From positions 21,671,901-21,735,900 of the forward strand of contig OZ038527.1 in the NCBI GenBank assembly GCA_964036665.1: a DNA stretch of 64,000 bases. The letters are read 5' to 3'. This stretch comes from Gordius sp. MW1. Lineage: Eukaryota > Nematomorpha > Gordioida > Gordea > Gordiidae. Below are positions 1 to 11,519 of this stretch, piece after piece. The notes beneath the pieces are model-generated. The model had not been told where the DNA came from. It was given only the letters and a program-made list of their open reading frames with translations, and searched no databases. A program made the translations under genes and the position numbers. The stretch's first letter is position 1; the number at the start of each line of letters is the position of its first letter.

Positions 1-2
1 AG

Positions 3-3000
3 AAACAATTTTGGACCTTGATCCAAGAGATTGTTGGCTCGACGGCCGGCCAAAATTATAATCCGCTAGATGGCGACTCCTCACATTCGCCCGCCATTTA
101 TTTACGATCGGCGCAAGATCGTTATCTATCGATAGATAAGTCAGGTAACGTGCATTGCACGGCAGAAAGTCCCGGTCCCGAACAAAAGTTTGCCTTGATT
201 TTTAACTCTCAGCACTGTTCGTTTCACATCTTCAGCCTGGCTCATTCCTATTACTTATCCGCTGGCCGACCACAAGTTAATAGTACTAACTCGAAAGGAG
301 GAACTTCGCTAGACGATTTTATACCGAAGGGCGTCAATAAACCGGCGGCCCCCAACCCTGATGCTTCCGAATTTTGGAGCCTGCAATTACACGTTCACCC
401 ACCGGCCATCAATTTACGGCACACCAATAGAGAACGCTACGCGCGGATTAATGGAGATTTGGCCATGGCCACAGAAGCCTTGCCTTGGGGTCCAGAAGCT
501 TTATTTACCTTAGAAATAACGATTTCTTCACTACCTCTCACCCATACAGGCCCCTCGATAACTACTTACGCTCTCAGAACTGAGGCTGGAACCTATGTGG
601 GGCCAGATGGAACACTCTGTTCGGATCCGACTCGCGCAAAATATACCCTCTTTTTTGTACAGGGCAATTTAGCTTTGCGAGATAGCACGGGGAGTGGAAA
701 ATTTTTATCTGCAGTCGGGAATGATGGTGTCCTTAAATGTAAACGCGACGTGGTGAGCAAAGAAGAACTATGGACCATCACCGGTTCTTATCCACAAATT
801 TACTTCGTAGCGCCCAACGATAAATTAGTATCTGCTCAAAGAGGTAACTCGTTATTAGATTAGATCATGGGCGTAGCCAACATTAGAATTAGATGGGGGC
901 AATAATGATTTAAAGGGGGCAAAATGATCATTTCTTGAAATTTTAGCAATAATTTTAATCTATATATATATAGATTTCCCTTGGCAACGCCCATGCATTA
1001 GATAATTTATAGTTTTTAGAATTTAAGAACACCGCTGAATTTAATTAAGTTTGATTTTTAATTATTGTTTCCCGCAATTTTTACAAAATTGTAAAGAGAT
1101 TATTGATAATTTACGTTTTATAATAAAAATTTAACGAGGAATAAGTATCAATAAACCTAAAAATCGCTTAAGCGGATCAGCATACTAGGTTAACGTACTA
1201 AAATGATAAAATAAATTTTTTTTCTTATATGAAAATGCATTTTATTAATATAAATATGCTAATCTCGAGTTTCTTTAACTTTAAAAATATTGACCTTTTC
1301 TTTTCATTAGATATATCAGTTCAAAATTTGATATATTGTAATTCTTTAATAATCATTTCTTTCTGATCTTTTAATGGACACGGTTGATTATAACTTGACA
1401 AATAATGATCGTTATAAGAAAAATTAATTATTTTGTAAATCTGTCATCAGGATTAGATATAGCAGCGAATCAGGATGAAAAGACGGAAAGTGAAACTTTT
1501 CAATTGGAAAATGATGCCAGTGGAAGATATTGGAGGTTTAGAACTATCACGGATAAATATTGGTCAACTGGTGATAATGGTGGTATACAAATTTCCCAAG
1601 ATGCCGCGTAATTTAATTATTTATTTACTTAATTTAATTATTTTTTATTCTATTTTTTGTCATTTAAATTATTTTGTTTTTATTGGATTTAACAATCTCC
1701 TTTGTGATCTTGTGTTTGGGTTAAAAAACATTTGGGGTCTGAGGGATTTCGGACGGGCTTGAAATTTTTGTTTTATAAATTAGCTACGCTCGAGTTGTAG
1801 TTTACCCAGGGTCGTGGCCATTACTGGGACGAAAATTTAATTGCTGAGACATGTGTAATCATTCCTTCATTCTGTCAGTAGAAGATATAAGGATGGTAAA
1901 ACTGTTTAAATTTGCTTTGATACAAGCGGACCCAGATTATTTTACTATACTATACATAACAAACCTACCATTTAATTTAATCAGTGCTCCTTTTAGAAAA
2001 GATTGTTTTATCATTGGGGAAGGGTATTAGAAATCTGGCAGGCCCGGCCCACGGGCGGGTACGGACTGGCTTTGAAAATAAAAACGGGCCGAGCTAGGGA
2101 TAGCCAAAGAAGTTTAATAACGAGCTTGGGCCTAAAATCGTTTAAACGATCCTGGAATTTATATCAATTCTAAAGCGACCAACAAAAGGGCTTTTAAACA
2201 TTTTTTCTATGTATGGATTCTAATAATTAAAAAAAAATTTAATGCCAATATATAATTAGATGATCTTAATCCTTATATGAAAGTGGAAATGGTGTTCAAA
2301 TCAATTTGATCACGGCACTTATTTAGGCATATTCTTGCCTGTCATGTTCATTAAATTTGCATTTCGTGCTGTATTAATTTTTAAAAATTAGCTCTTATTT
2401 TATTTTATTTAATAATATATGACTACACTTTTACACAATTCAAAATTTATGTATAAAATGCTAACTAATAAATTTAGTATTTAAGGGGCTTATTGCATCT
2501 TAATTGAAATTTGCCAATTTTCAGAAATTAAGATTATACCACTGTGGGCGCACAGGCGCGTAGCCAAGGGGGCAGAAAGCGGAAATTTTCTACCCCCTTG
2601 ACCAAAATTTGAAATTTTTTTTGAATGTCCATGTCCTTTTTTAAGGTATAAAATCGATAGTAAATGCTCTGATTAATGAAGTGAAGAGATTTTTCCAAAG
2701 CTGGTTATATAGCGCCTTGAAGTTTCGCTTATATTGTACGCGAAGTTTACTTTTGTTACATTATAAATAAAAGTGTCGAAATTTTTTAAATTTTTCTTCC
2801 CCCTTGAGAAAATCCTGGCTACGCGCCTGTGGGCGCAAATACGGAAATGTGGATATAAGCTTAGCATTCATTGAATTTATTTCGAAAAAGTCTTTTTTAC
2901 AAATTTTTTACGGATCAAGGTTTGCATTAAACTTTTAAATATATTCACCTATTCAAATGCAAGGGATAACCTATTGCAATAAATGTTGCATAAATTTTAG

Positions 3001-5661
3001 ATTTATTCAAGCGAGCCTAATGGTCAGATTTTGATAGGGGGCCTGGCCTAAAGATTATGAAATAATTACGAAGCAAAGTTATTTGAAAGATAATAATTTA
3101 GAAATTGTCATTAGTATAGTTCTATCTCTATTCCATTCAAACTCTCGTATTTTTCGGTAGGATCATGGCTCTTATCCCTGCTTTGCTACTATTTTTATAT
3201 TGTGCTCTAAATTTCAAGAATTAATTTTGTCTTATTTTCAAAAAAATTTGATCTAATTCTAGAATTTTTATATATAAAAAATTGCTACTCACCCTAATAT
3301 AATTTATATCCATTTATTAGATATATAAATACTGTAATAAGCTCATTCTTTAATGCTCGCTAAAACATGCCTTTTGGCAATATGGTTTTCATATTATAAA
3401 AGCCTAGCTATTATATGCTAATGGAATTATTTATCATAGGGCATTCAACTCCAAATTCAAAGGACTATCCCTAAAAAACAAGTAAATTTCAATAAAAAAT
3501 AGTAATTGAAAAAAAATTATTTCTTAACAACTTTTTAAATCTAATATTTATTTTAGGTCAGAGGACACTGATAAAACGTTATACGAAATAACCTGGCTGC
3601 CCAATCGTCGCGTTGGAATCAAGGCCGTCTCTAACAACAAATATATAACCATTAAAATAAACAGGCACCTTTTTGCTACCTCTTCAGAATTAGGTTTGTT
3701 ATTTTGTAGCGCCTATTATGTTTTTATAGATCCCTTTAGATTTTCAGTCTAATGTTTTTAACGTAGTGTACATTAATATAAGACTCAGTTTTGACTAATC
3801 ATTGCTAATATTTCCTTTAAAAACCTACTTAAATTGCCAAAGAACATATTCATGGAAATTTCATTGTATAAATACGGTGGATTTGGATTGATAGCGTAGG
3901 TAGAGGGAAATGGAACGCAATATTTCGGACACTTATAGTCCATCTTCAGGGGAAAAAAAAGGAGATGATGAAGTCTCAAAAAATAAAAATGAAGTAAAGT
4001 GATTATTTTTTTTTTCTCCTTTTTTTCTCCTTTTTTTCTTTTTTTTTTTTTCCTGAAGATGGACTATAAGTGTCCGAAATATTGCGTTCCATTTCCCTCT
4101 ACCTACGCTATCAATCCAAATCCACCGTATTTATACAATGAAATTTATATAAACGGATTGAAAATTATTGATTATATATTCATGGTATTAATACCTACGT
4201 TTATCCTGGAATTTAATAACCTTTATTAATAATTTAACGTATGGATGTGACAAAATATTATATTAAATTTAATTAATTTTTAGCTCCCTCGCCTATTTAG
4301 GGTAAATGATAAAATGCTTTAATTGCAAATTTTTGAATCAATATATTTGTGCATAGGTTTTGTTGCTATAAAATTAGGATAATATATCAAGTATAATGGT
4401 TTTGAAGAAACCCTATTTGGCTTATTTGTTTATTCTAGTGTGTAGTTGCAGGATACATTGACACAATTTGAAACTGTGAATGTTTAGGAGTAATCTTTGC
4501 TCGCTCAAAATTTGATTTTTATTAAAGTATGCTAAGTTATTAAATTAAAATCTAAGCTTATAATTAAATCAAGTTCAATATACCCCATTTAAAATATTAC
4601 TTATTTAAGCCTGTTTTATGTGATTAATTATCTCGATAGCCATGTTCAGGGTATAATATTAAGCTGATTTCAAAACAAAAATGATTAAAACTTTATTGTA
4701 AAATTTGTTAGAAAATCTCGTTGACTTGATTAAATAGGTTAAATTTCACTTGATTTTTTACAGGAGAACGAGAAAGCTTCAAACTTTTGCTCGCGAATAG
4801 ATCATTTATCATTATTCACGGACCGGAAGGTTACGTGGGCGAAAATAAAGCAATTGAAGGACCCTTAGATACTGGCAAAAATTATTGCGAACCGACCTAT
4901 ATTCAACAAGCAGCATTCGATACATACCATTTTAAAAGTAATTCAGCATCTTTTATCTCATAGTTTGTGAAATCTAATTTTCATAGCGATAGAATGGAGC
5001 AAGGACACGCGGTTAGGCCGTCCTTTATAATTTAATATTCCTCCCACCTTGGTTTATTATTGATATATTTTGTGTCCCTAATCTAAAACTTCCCTTAAGT
5101 AATATAATTTGAGTAATTTATTGCGACTATAACTTTGATCTCATAAAACTAGAGCTGATAAATTTTTTTCTAATGTATATAACCTTTTGCATTCATTTTT
5201 CTTTTAGTTTCTAACCTTAAGTAATATAATTTTAATTCTTAGTTTAATATTAATATGAATGCAATAAGCAGGTCATATATATAACAAGTAATTTATCTAC
5301 TTAATAAATCAAACATAGAACGTCAAGTATTATAGTATTAACTTTGTTGAATACATATAAAGTCAGAATTTTATTTAAAATGTTATTAAAATGTAAAAGG
5401 GTATAAAGATGTCATTAATTTTTTTATTACTTATAAACAGCCGTGAGTGGTCTTTATTGGCGTCTGAATGAAAATAACAAGCAAGTTACCGTGGCTAACT
5501 CATCGCAAGGCGAACAACCCCAGGCATTTTTTATAATTTTCAAAGAACGATCCAAAATTATAATCCAAGCCCCAAACGGAAATTATTTAAAATTAGGTGC
5601 TGGGAAAAAATTAGAGGCTTCAGAGTCAGATCAAAATCATGCGGTTGTCTGGAATATCTAA
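3..5661 (+). CDS. fscn (singed-like): Fascin (actin-bundling protein), 5' end outside window
   Basis: Fascin cross-links actin filaments into tight parallel bundles in filopodia, microvilli and bristles; it is built of four beta-trefoils. Exons read as 3-843, 1451-1607, 3557-3693, 4764-4937 and 5441-5661; all junctions are GT-AG and keep one frame for 510 codons including the stop, against about 493 residues for the human protein. The first visible residues (KQFWTL) match the start of trefoil 1, so only some tens of N-terminal residues lie upstream. Recognisable family segments are SANQDE-like 'AANQDEKTESETFQL' in exon 2, 'RFRTITDKYW', 'IIIHGPEGYVG' in exon 4 and the C-terminal 'GNYLKLGAGKKLEAS'. 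Introns 1, 2 and 3 carry a small hAT-type MITE, a second one with a perfect target duplication, and a 96-bp inverted repeat. The final stop is followed within 15 nt by ATTAAA, a possible poly(A) signal. The family call is firm; exact splice sites are inferred. Confidence 0.93.
866..995. mobile_element. hAT-type MITE in fascin intron 1
   Basis: A 130-bp element bounded by CATGGGCGTAGCCAA and TTGGCAACGCCCATG, which are inverted copies of each other. The flanks GATTAGAT and CATTAGAT match at 7 of 8 bases, as expected for an aged 8-bp hAT target duplication. It belongs to the GCGTAGCC-terminus family found repeatedly in this window. Confidence 0.7.
2038..2160. mobile_element. Fragment of GGGCCGGGC-rich hAT-like element
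   Basis: A GC-rich patch (GGCCCGGCCCACGGGCGGGT and following) in otherwise AT-rich intron sequence. Its composition matches the ends of the 8454-9242 element. No terminal repeat or target duplication is visible, so this is only a remnant by resemblance. Confidence 0.35.
2553..2829. mobile_element. hAT-type MITE with perfect 8-bp target duplication, fascin intron 2
   Basis: The element starts CAGGCGCGTAGCCAAGG and ends TGGCTACGCGCCTG. It is flanked on both sides by TGGGCGCA (2545-2552 and 2830-2837), a perfect 8-bp duplication, the hAT signature. The right half matches the repeats at 42500-42690 and 42860-43062, so it is an internally deleted copy of the same family. Confidence 0.88.
3855..4146. 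repeat. 96-bp near-perfect inverted repeat (hairpin) in fascin intron 3
   Basis: The left arm (3855-3950) is the reverse complement of the right arm (4051-4146) over about 96 bp with no mismatch that I can find. The 100-bp spacer is T-rich and of low complexity. Transcribed within the fascin pre-mRNA it would fold into a long perfect hairpin. The arms can be read as a short peptide on either strand, but this looks like a by-product of the duplication. No terminal repeat or target duplication marks it as a transposon. Confidence 0.85.
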
Positions 5662-6894
5662 TTAATTGAACGCCATTAAATATTGCATACATTCACACAT
5701 CTATGTGGTCAAAATTGTACCATAGTATTATAATAACTTTGGGTATCATTATTGTTTTAATAATTCATTTAATATTCGATCGCTGTGTTTTTAATCAAAA
5801 AGAAACGCCCTTTAAATCTGCACAGGCATTATAATTGTTTTCATCAATTGCTTGTCTGTCCAAGTACATTTTCCGCCCAATCGCTTGTATAATTTGTTTA
5901 TATAAAGCAACCGCTTTAATAGACCATATGTGGTTATATATATATGTTATTTGTAAAAGTAGTTTGCTCTATTATTAACAAATAACAGCCATATTAAGGT
6001 TATATTAATCTTATAAAATCTCATCTCATTGACGTATCGAACCCGCTTATGATTTTAATTTATAGTGTAATTAGAACTCGTCTCTATTAAATATCCACTG
6101 TATCTATTTATATAAAAATAATATAAAAATCATACGTCTAGTTTGGGTTTATTAATGGTAGGTTTGGAAGGGATTGACGAAAGTTTCCTTCCACTAATTC
6201 ACCTATGCCATTAGAAAACACAATAGTTACATAATCATGCAACTTGCACTATTGTTTTCAGGAACTTTAAGGCCCTACTTAGATTGCATATATATATAAA
6301 ATTATTTTAAATGTTAACATTTCTCTACTTTCATTAGCAGAATTATAATTTTTCATCCTAATATTCATATATATTTCAATAATAAAATTTAATATTATAA
6401 CATGCCATTAGCCTCCACTTAAAATTACGTTTTTAAATTTTCTTTATTTTTTGAAAATTCGAAATATCAAAAGATGCATTAAAAGACATTAATTTATCCC
6501 ATATGTTTACTTAATTTAGGAATAATGATCAGTATTAATTAATAATCATACTTTGATCAAATCGTAAGAAAGGGGTTAGTCCTAGAATCAGGCTGAACTG
6601 GACGAGCTGATGCATCTTATGTTAAGTGTATATCTACAAAATCCTTTAAATCTTTAGAAAAAATTAATCAAATACGAGTTTAGCAGCTTTTTGGAACAAG
6701 ATTGAGTAAAATGTTAAGGCAAAAAATGATTATTTGTAAACAATAACAAATTCTTGCGCTCTGGAATAAAACCTCTAAGGAATGCCTTTTTACTATTTAC
6801 CACTTCGAATAGAGAATAAATAGCCTACGCTTAAAAGTATGAATATCAAAAAATTTAGGGTTATTTGCTAACCTATCAAATATTTAACAATTTA
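5662..6894. other. Intergenic, fascin to SHPK
   Basis: About 1.2 kb of AT-rich DNA between two genes on the same strand. I see no coding segment, RNA gene or transposon end in it. The SHPK promoter should lie at its right end, but no clear motif can be named. Confidence 0.6.
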
Positions 6895-9800
6895 ATGGTG
6901 AAATCAATAATTGGCATTGATATAGGAACATCTAATGTTAAAATTAGCATTGTTTCCAGTGAGAGAGATCTATTATACTCCCACACCAAAGCATTTGATG
7001 CAAATATTGTGTATGATTCAGAAAAGCATGAACAAAATCCCTTGTTAATTTTATCTGTTTTATATGAATGCTGCAAAAACATTCCAAAGTCACTCGCCAA
7101 AGATATAATTGCGATGGGCATATCAGGGCAAATGCATGGTAGCATGTTATGGAATAACCAGCTAATTAACCATGAATGTATAAAAATGATTCCTACATCT
7201 TGTGTTTCATCATTATATACATGGGAGGATAAAAGAACGCAGTCACTTATTGAAAAATTACCCAACCCATTATCTTCTAATCAAGTTTATGCAGGGTATG
7301 GTTGTGCCACATTATATTGGTTAAGCACTCATCAGGATTTAGCATCTTCCTATGATTTAGCAGGGACAATTTCAGATTTTTTTACATGGTACATCTGCAA
7401 ATTGCATAAGCCTTGTATGTCTTTTCATATGGCAACAAGTTGGGGTTATTTTGATTCCATCACTCATAAATGGAATACTGAAATGCAAGTAAATATTGCA
7501 ATTGTTTATAAACAAATAATAGATTAAACAAAATAAATTTCCCCATATCATTTTTGCCAACTCCAGTTGCCCCTGGAACTTTATTGGGACATCTTAATGT
7601 CAAACTTGGTCATATACCTTTAAATATTCCAGTTTATGTGGCTATGGGCGATTTGCAAACATCAATTTATGCATGCCTTTTAAAATCACAAAAAGCAAGT
7701 AACATATGTATGCTTATTTCATAATAATATTAGTGATTAATATGGGAACATCAGCCCAAGTTGCTTTTGTGATGCCCTCAAATTTTATACCTCCCTATTT
7801 AGAAGGAGGTCTTATTAAAAAGTCTGAAAATGCCATAGAATACATACCTTACTTTGATGGTAAATATCTAGCCAGTGCCCCCTCATTAAATGGTGGAAAT
7901 ATTTTGGCAATGTTTACTAACATGGTAAAAGATTGGCTCAAATTTTTGGGTATCTTTTAAATTTTTTAACGCATTATTTTTTATTGATATAACTTTTTAA
8001 ATATATTTTTCTCGTGTAAAATTGATTATTAAATGAAAAAAATTGTTTTTATTTGACATTTGGAACCTAAGTTTTGACACATATAAGCTTTTAAAATGAT
8101 TAATATTTAAATAACGGGTTAATAAAAACTTTGGGGAAAAGCAAGAACTATAGAATAACTTTTTTAGTAAATATACCAATTAACTTTTAAATTCTATTAT
8201 AACACACAATTGTTAGCAATATAAGAAGTAGTGTTGTAAAAATGGTTGGGTTTGGTTTGGGTGACCTTTGCTTTTGGTCAACTAAACATAAATACCCCAA
8301 AGGTTTTTTGGTCTGTTTATGATTAGTTGACTAAAACCTAAAATCCCCCAAATAAAACCCATCCATTTTCACAACACTAATCAGAAGGTATTGGTGTTGT
8401 GTTCATAATATAGCATTCATATTTCTCTATGCAGTATATGTGGGTATGACTACTAGAGACCTGCAACGGGCCTATTTTGCTTGGTCGGCCCGCCTGCTTC
8501 GAAAATTTCTAGGCCCGGGCCCGGCCCTAAACATTTTTTGCAAAACCCAGGCCCGGCCCGGGCTCGTAGAAATTTTTTTTTGCAAATTTTTAAATGATTG
8601 TTATTTTTTTATTAAAAAGTTAATTCAATATTCAGTAATATATGTTAAAAACATCAATAATAATCATGTAAAACAATAAATCGTTAATTATTTCCGGTCT
8701 TAATCAAGTTCTTCACTCTTCTAATAAGCGACCAGCCGTAGAGATTTCGTTCACTTGTGGCACTTGTAGCCGGGATACATGAAACCATAAATGCCAAATG
8801 AGATAATTTTGGGTACCTAATTAAAGGTTATATTGATTTTACTTTATTTACTTAGCTTCTTTGCCTTTCCACCATTTTATTTCAATTGAGTTGAGTACGA
8901 TTCAAATTTCGCAGTACTTTTTGTAAATGTATGAATGAAAAATGAAAAGTAAGTGTGTTTGTGTTGCGTATTAGGACACAAAAAAATAAATTTAAATTAA
9001 TAAAAAAACAGTTTAAATATAAGACGTTTGTCTTTGTTTAAGTTGTATATTTTAAAGTATTTATTACTACACAAATAAAAAATTAACTATTTTGCAACGA
9101 GCTTTTAACGGGCCTAGCTAAATATAGGCCCGGCCCTCTTGATTTGTCTTGTCGGCCCGCCCAAGCCCGGCCCGTTGTTTTTTTTTAAAGTAAGCCCGCC
9201 CATACCCGGCCCGCGGGCCGGGCCGGGCCGTGCAGGTCTCTAATGACTACTAAGGAAAGGGCTTTTGCCCCCTACCTTAGGTAGTTTTTTTTAGTATGTA
9301 CTTAATAAAATTGGCTAAAATGTATTAGAAGTTCCTAACATCTTAAATTTTATGAAACAACTTAAGCAATGACTCAATAAATTTGTGATTATAATTTTTT
9401 TTGCAACGATAACCAAGGTTTTGCCTTGTCCGAGCAAGAAATTTGGGACAAAATTGATGCACAAATGTCACAAATTTTGGTAGAAGAAGACGTATCAAAT
9501 ACACTGGTCATTAAACCTACGATATTTCCAGAACGCCACGCGCCATACGAATCAGCTAGCGTGCGCAATATCGCGCCCGAACACTTAACTTTTGGTTAAC
9601 ATTACAGCAATTGCATTGGAAATTGTGATTTTAATAAAAACATAAGTTTCCATGAGATTCATATAATTTTGATTGAGAATTTGGGTCTTGATTGAGGTTG
9701 GAGGTTTCTTATAACCCTCCAGTTTTGTTCCTTAAGCAAAAATTCTTACCTATTTTAAAAAATTCATTTAGTATCATTAGTAAAGAATTGTTATTGACAA

Positions 9801-11159
9801 TTACGGTTGTTTTCAATTTTTTCCTACGCAATTTTTAGGGTTTTACATAAAGGTGAGAATTTGGGTTGATTGGTTTTCTAAATTTTGTAAAAATTGTTAG
9901 ATTTTGTACTTTAACTAACACCTTACTTAACCTTAATAATAGCTTGATTTTATAAACAATTAATAAATTGCGATCGTTTTATATAAGTTATTAAAAGTCT
10001 TAATCTCTTGCAATTTTTGGATGAGTTTTAATTCAATAGAAATTGGAGGTAAAAAACGATTTGTTTTAAACATCTTGCAAATTGTCCCAATTTTTCAAAA
10101 AAAAATAAATGTGTCAGATTGTAGGCTAAAACATATTTCAAGAAATGCTGTTAAATTTGTTTATTACATTAATATTTAGTATTGTAAACACGACTGGTTT
10201 GGTTTGGGCGACCTTCGGTTTAGTCGAAAAAACAAACCAGACCAATGGTTTGACCAAAAATTTTTGGTCTGTTTATGCCATTAAGAAAAATAGACCAGAA
10301 AACCTATGGTATGATTATGTTTTGTCGACTAAACCAAATGTCGACTAAACAAAACCCAACCGTTTTTACAACACTAGTATATAGTCAAAATACAATTAAT
10401 TAACGATTGATTTCTGGGTTTTTAACAGAGAAAACATTCGTAGCTATTTGCAAAGGTATTGTAGAAAACCTTGTCTCCATGATGCCTCGAGAAATTTTGA
10501 CGGAAAATGGCATTACAGAAATCATTTGTATGGGCAAGGCCCTGACCAAAAACCCCGTTCTACAGCGAGAAGTATTGATGGAATTTTAAAATAAATTTTT
10601 AATAATGTTACGCTCAAGGTTTTTCATTTTATTACTGCATAGAATTTTTGTAAATATACTCACTCGTTCTCTAAATAAAGTCTTAATTAATGACATGACA
10701 TTGATTAAAATTTTATATTTTTTTTCAGAATAAAATAATTATGATCGAATTCTTGCAAATTGATATTTCCAGCCTAAACCACCCCTTTTTCTAAACGCTT
10801 AATTTAGTTTTTACAATTAATGTCAACAATAGAAATATAAACATCCATGAGCGCAACCAGCATCATTAATATTAACAAAATAAAACCTATTTCTATGGAG
10901 ATTAATTTTATATAATAGCTTTTTTTTAATATAAAATTCGATTTGGATGAGCTTTTTATCTTTGTTTGTTGAAAGATAACGTTTTTTTTCTTAATATTTT
11001 AGGTTATAATATTTTTTGTCTCGATATTTAATTTAAAGTCTTATATTTGTTTAGATCCATAAACAATACGGGGTTACAGTTCAATGTCCAAATACTATCA
11101 TTGACTCTTCATATGGGGCAGCTTTGGCTGTTATCAACAATTTTAAAATTGACCTGTGA
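6895..11159 (+). CDS. shpk: Sedoheptulokinase (CARKL), FGGY-family carbohydrate kinase
   Basis: SHPK phosphorylates sedoheptulose to sedoheptulose-7-phosphate with ATP in the cytosol, feeding the non-oxidative pentose phosphate pathway. Exons read as 6895-7484, 7523-7698, 7734-7949, 9418-9594, 10429-10571 and 11055-11159: 469 codons including the stop, against 478 residues in the human protein. Residues 7-16 (GIDIGTSNVK) are the N-terminal FGGY phosphate-binding strand and 75-82 are GISGQMHG; W110-R114 is WEDKR. 'AMGDLQTS' (D240) is the likely catalytic aspartate; 'ASLNGGN' and 'DSSYGAALAV' are the C-terminal nucleotide-site signatures. The ATG at 6895 gives the family-like start; in-frame codons upstream lack another ATG. 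Intron 1 (38 nt) must use a GC donor (GCAAGT) to keep frame; intron 2 is 35 nt. Introns 3 and 4 hold MITEs. It appears intact. SHPK is preferred over xylulokinase because the whole length aligns with it. Confidence 0.92.
8231..8377. mobile_element. TA-flanked MITE copy 1 (SHPK intron 3)
   Basis: A 147-bp element beginning GTGTTGTAAAAATGG and ending CCATTTTCACAACAC, with TA immediately outside each end. It belongs to a five-copy family in this window. The TA flanks and long imperfect inverted ends suggest a Tc1/mariner-type non-autonomous element, but no transposase is linked to it. Confidence 0.72.
8454..9242. mobile_element. 789-bp hAT MITE with perfect 8-bp target duplication
   Basis: Terminal inverted repeats TAGAGACCTGCA and TGCAGGTCTCTA are flanked by ATGACTAC at 8446-8453 and again at 9243-9250. 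Subterminal regions at both ends are rich in GGGCC/CGGCCC blocks, in sharp contrast to the AT-rich core and host. No open frame for a transposase is present. The perfect duplication points to a fairly recent insertion in SHPK intron 3. Confidence 0.93.
10179..10374. mobile_element. TA-flanked MITE copy 2 (SHPK intron 4)
   Basis: A 196-bp element from GTATTGTAAACACGACTGG to CCAACCGTTTTTACAACAC, flanked by TA on both sides. Its ends match the copies at 8231, 24114, 29598 and 47641. It contains the family-typical GGTCTGTTTATG and GTCGACTAAAC segments. Confidence 0.75.
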
Positions 11160-11253
11160 TTTTTAATATGTGATTTCGTTTTCCCCGTGGTTTTATAAGT
11201 CGCAAATTCATTTTTGTCTTTTGTTACATCTATTTTATTTTTTAATTTAGGAA

Positions 11254-11259
11254 AATAAA
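11254..11259 (+). promoter_or_regulatory. Possible SHPK poly(A) signal
   Basis: AATAAA lies 95 nt after the SHPK stop codon. The motif is common in AT-rich DNA, so position is the only real support. Confidence 0.35.
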
Positions 11260-11519
11260 GCTTCTTGGGTCGTTTTGATTTATTAAATATTCAACTAAGA
11301 TATCTTAACTTTATATGTTCGTTGCTACAAATAAAAATTGTCGCACTAGGATTTTTTATTAATTGTAATGTTTAAACCTTTCTATTTTACTATAATGTAA
11401 TAGCGATTATTTTATATTTAGGCTAAAATAACTTATAATATTACTCGAATGATCATTATGCGTGAAAGGTTCAATAAATAATTTGTTTAAAATAAGAATA
11501 ATGATTTCAAAACAATTAT

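Noticed and set aside
3785..4229. Opposed open frames encoding the same short peptide
   Set aside because: The two arms of an inverted repeat necessarily give the same peptide; there are no protein features, and it lies in a fascin intron.
7489..7522. Frameshift or pseudogene in SHPK at the first intron
   Set aside because: A GC-AG intron from 7485 restores frame and family spacing, and the rest of the gene is intact.
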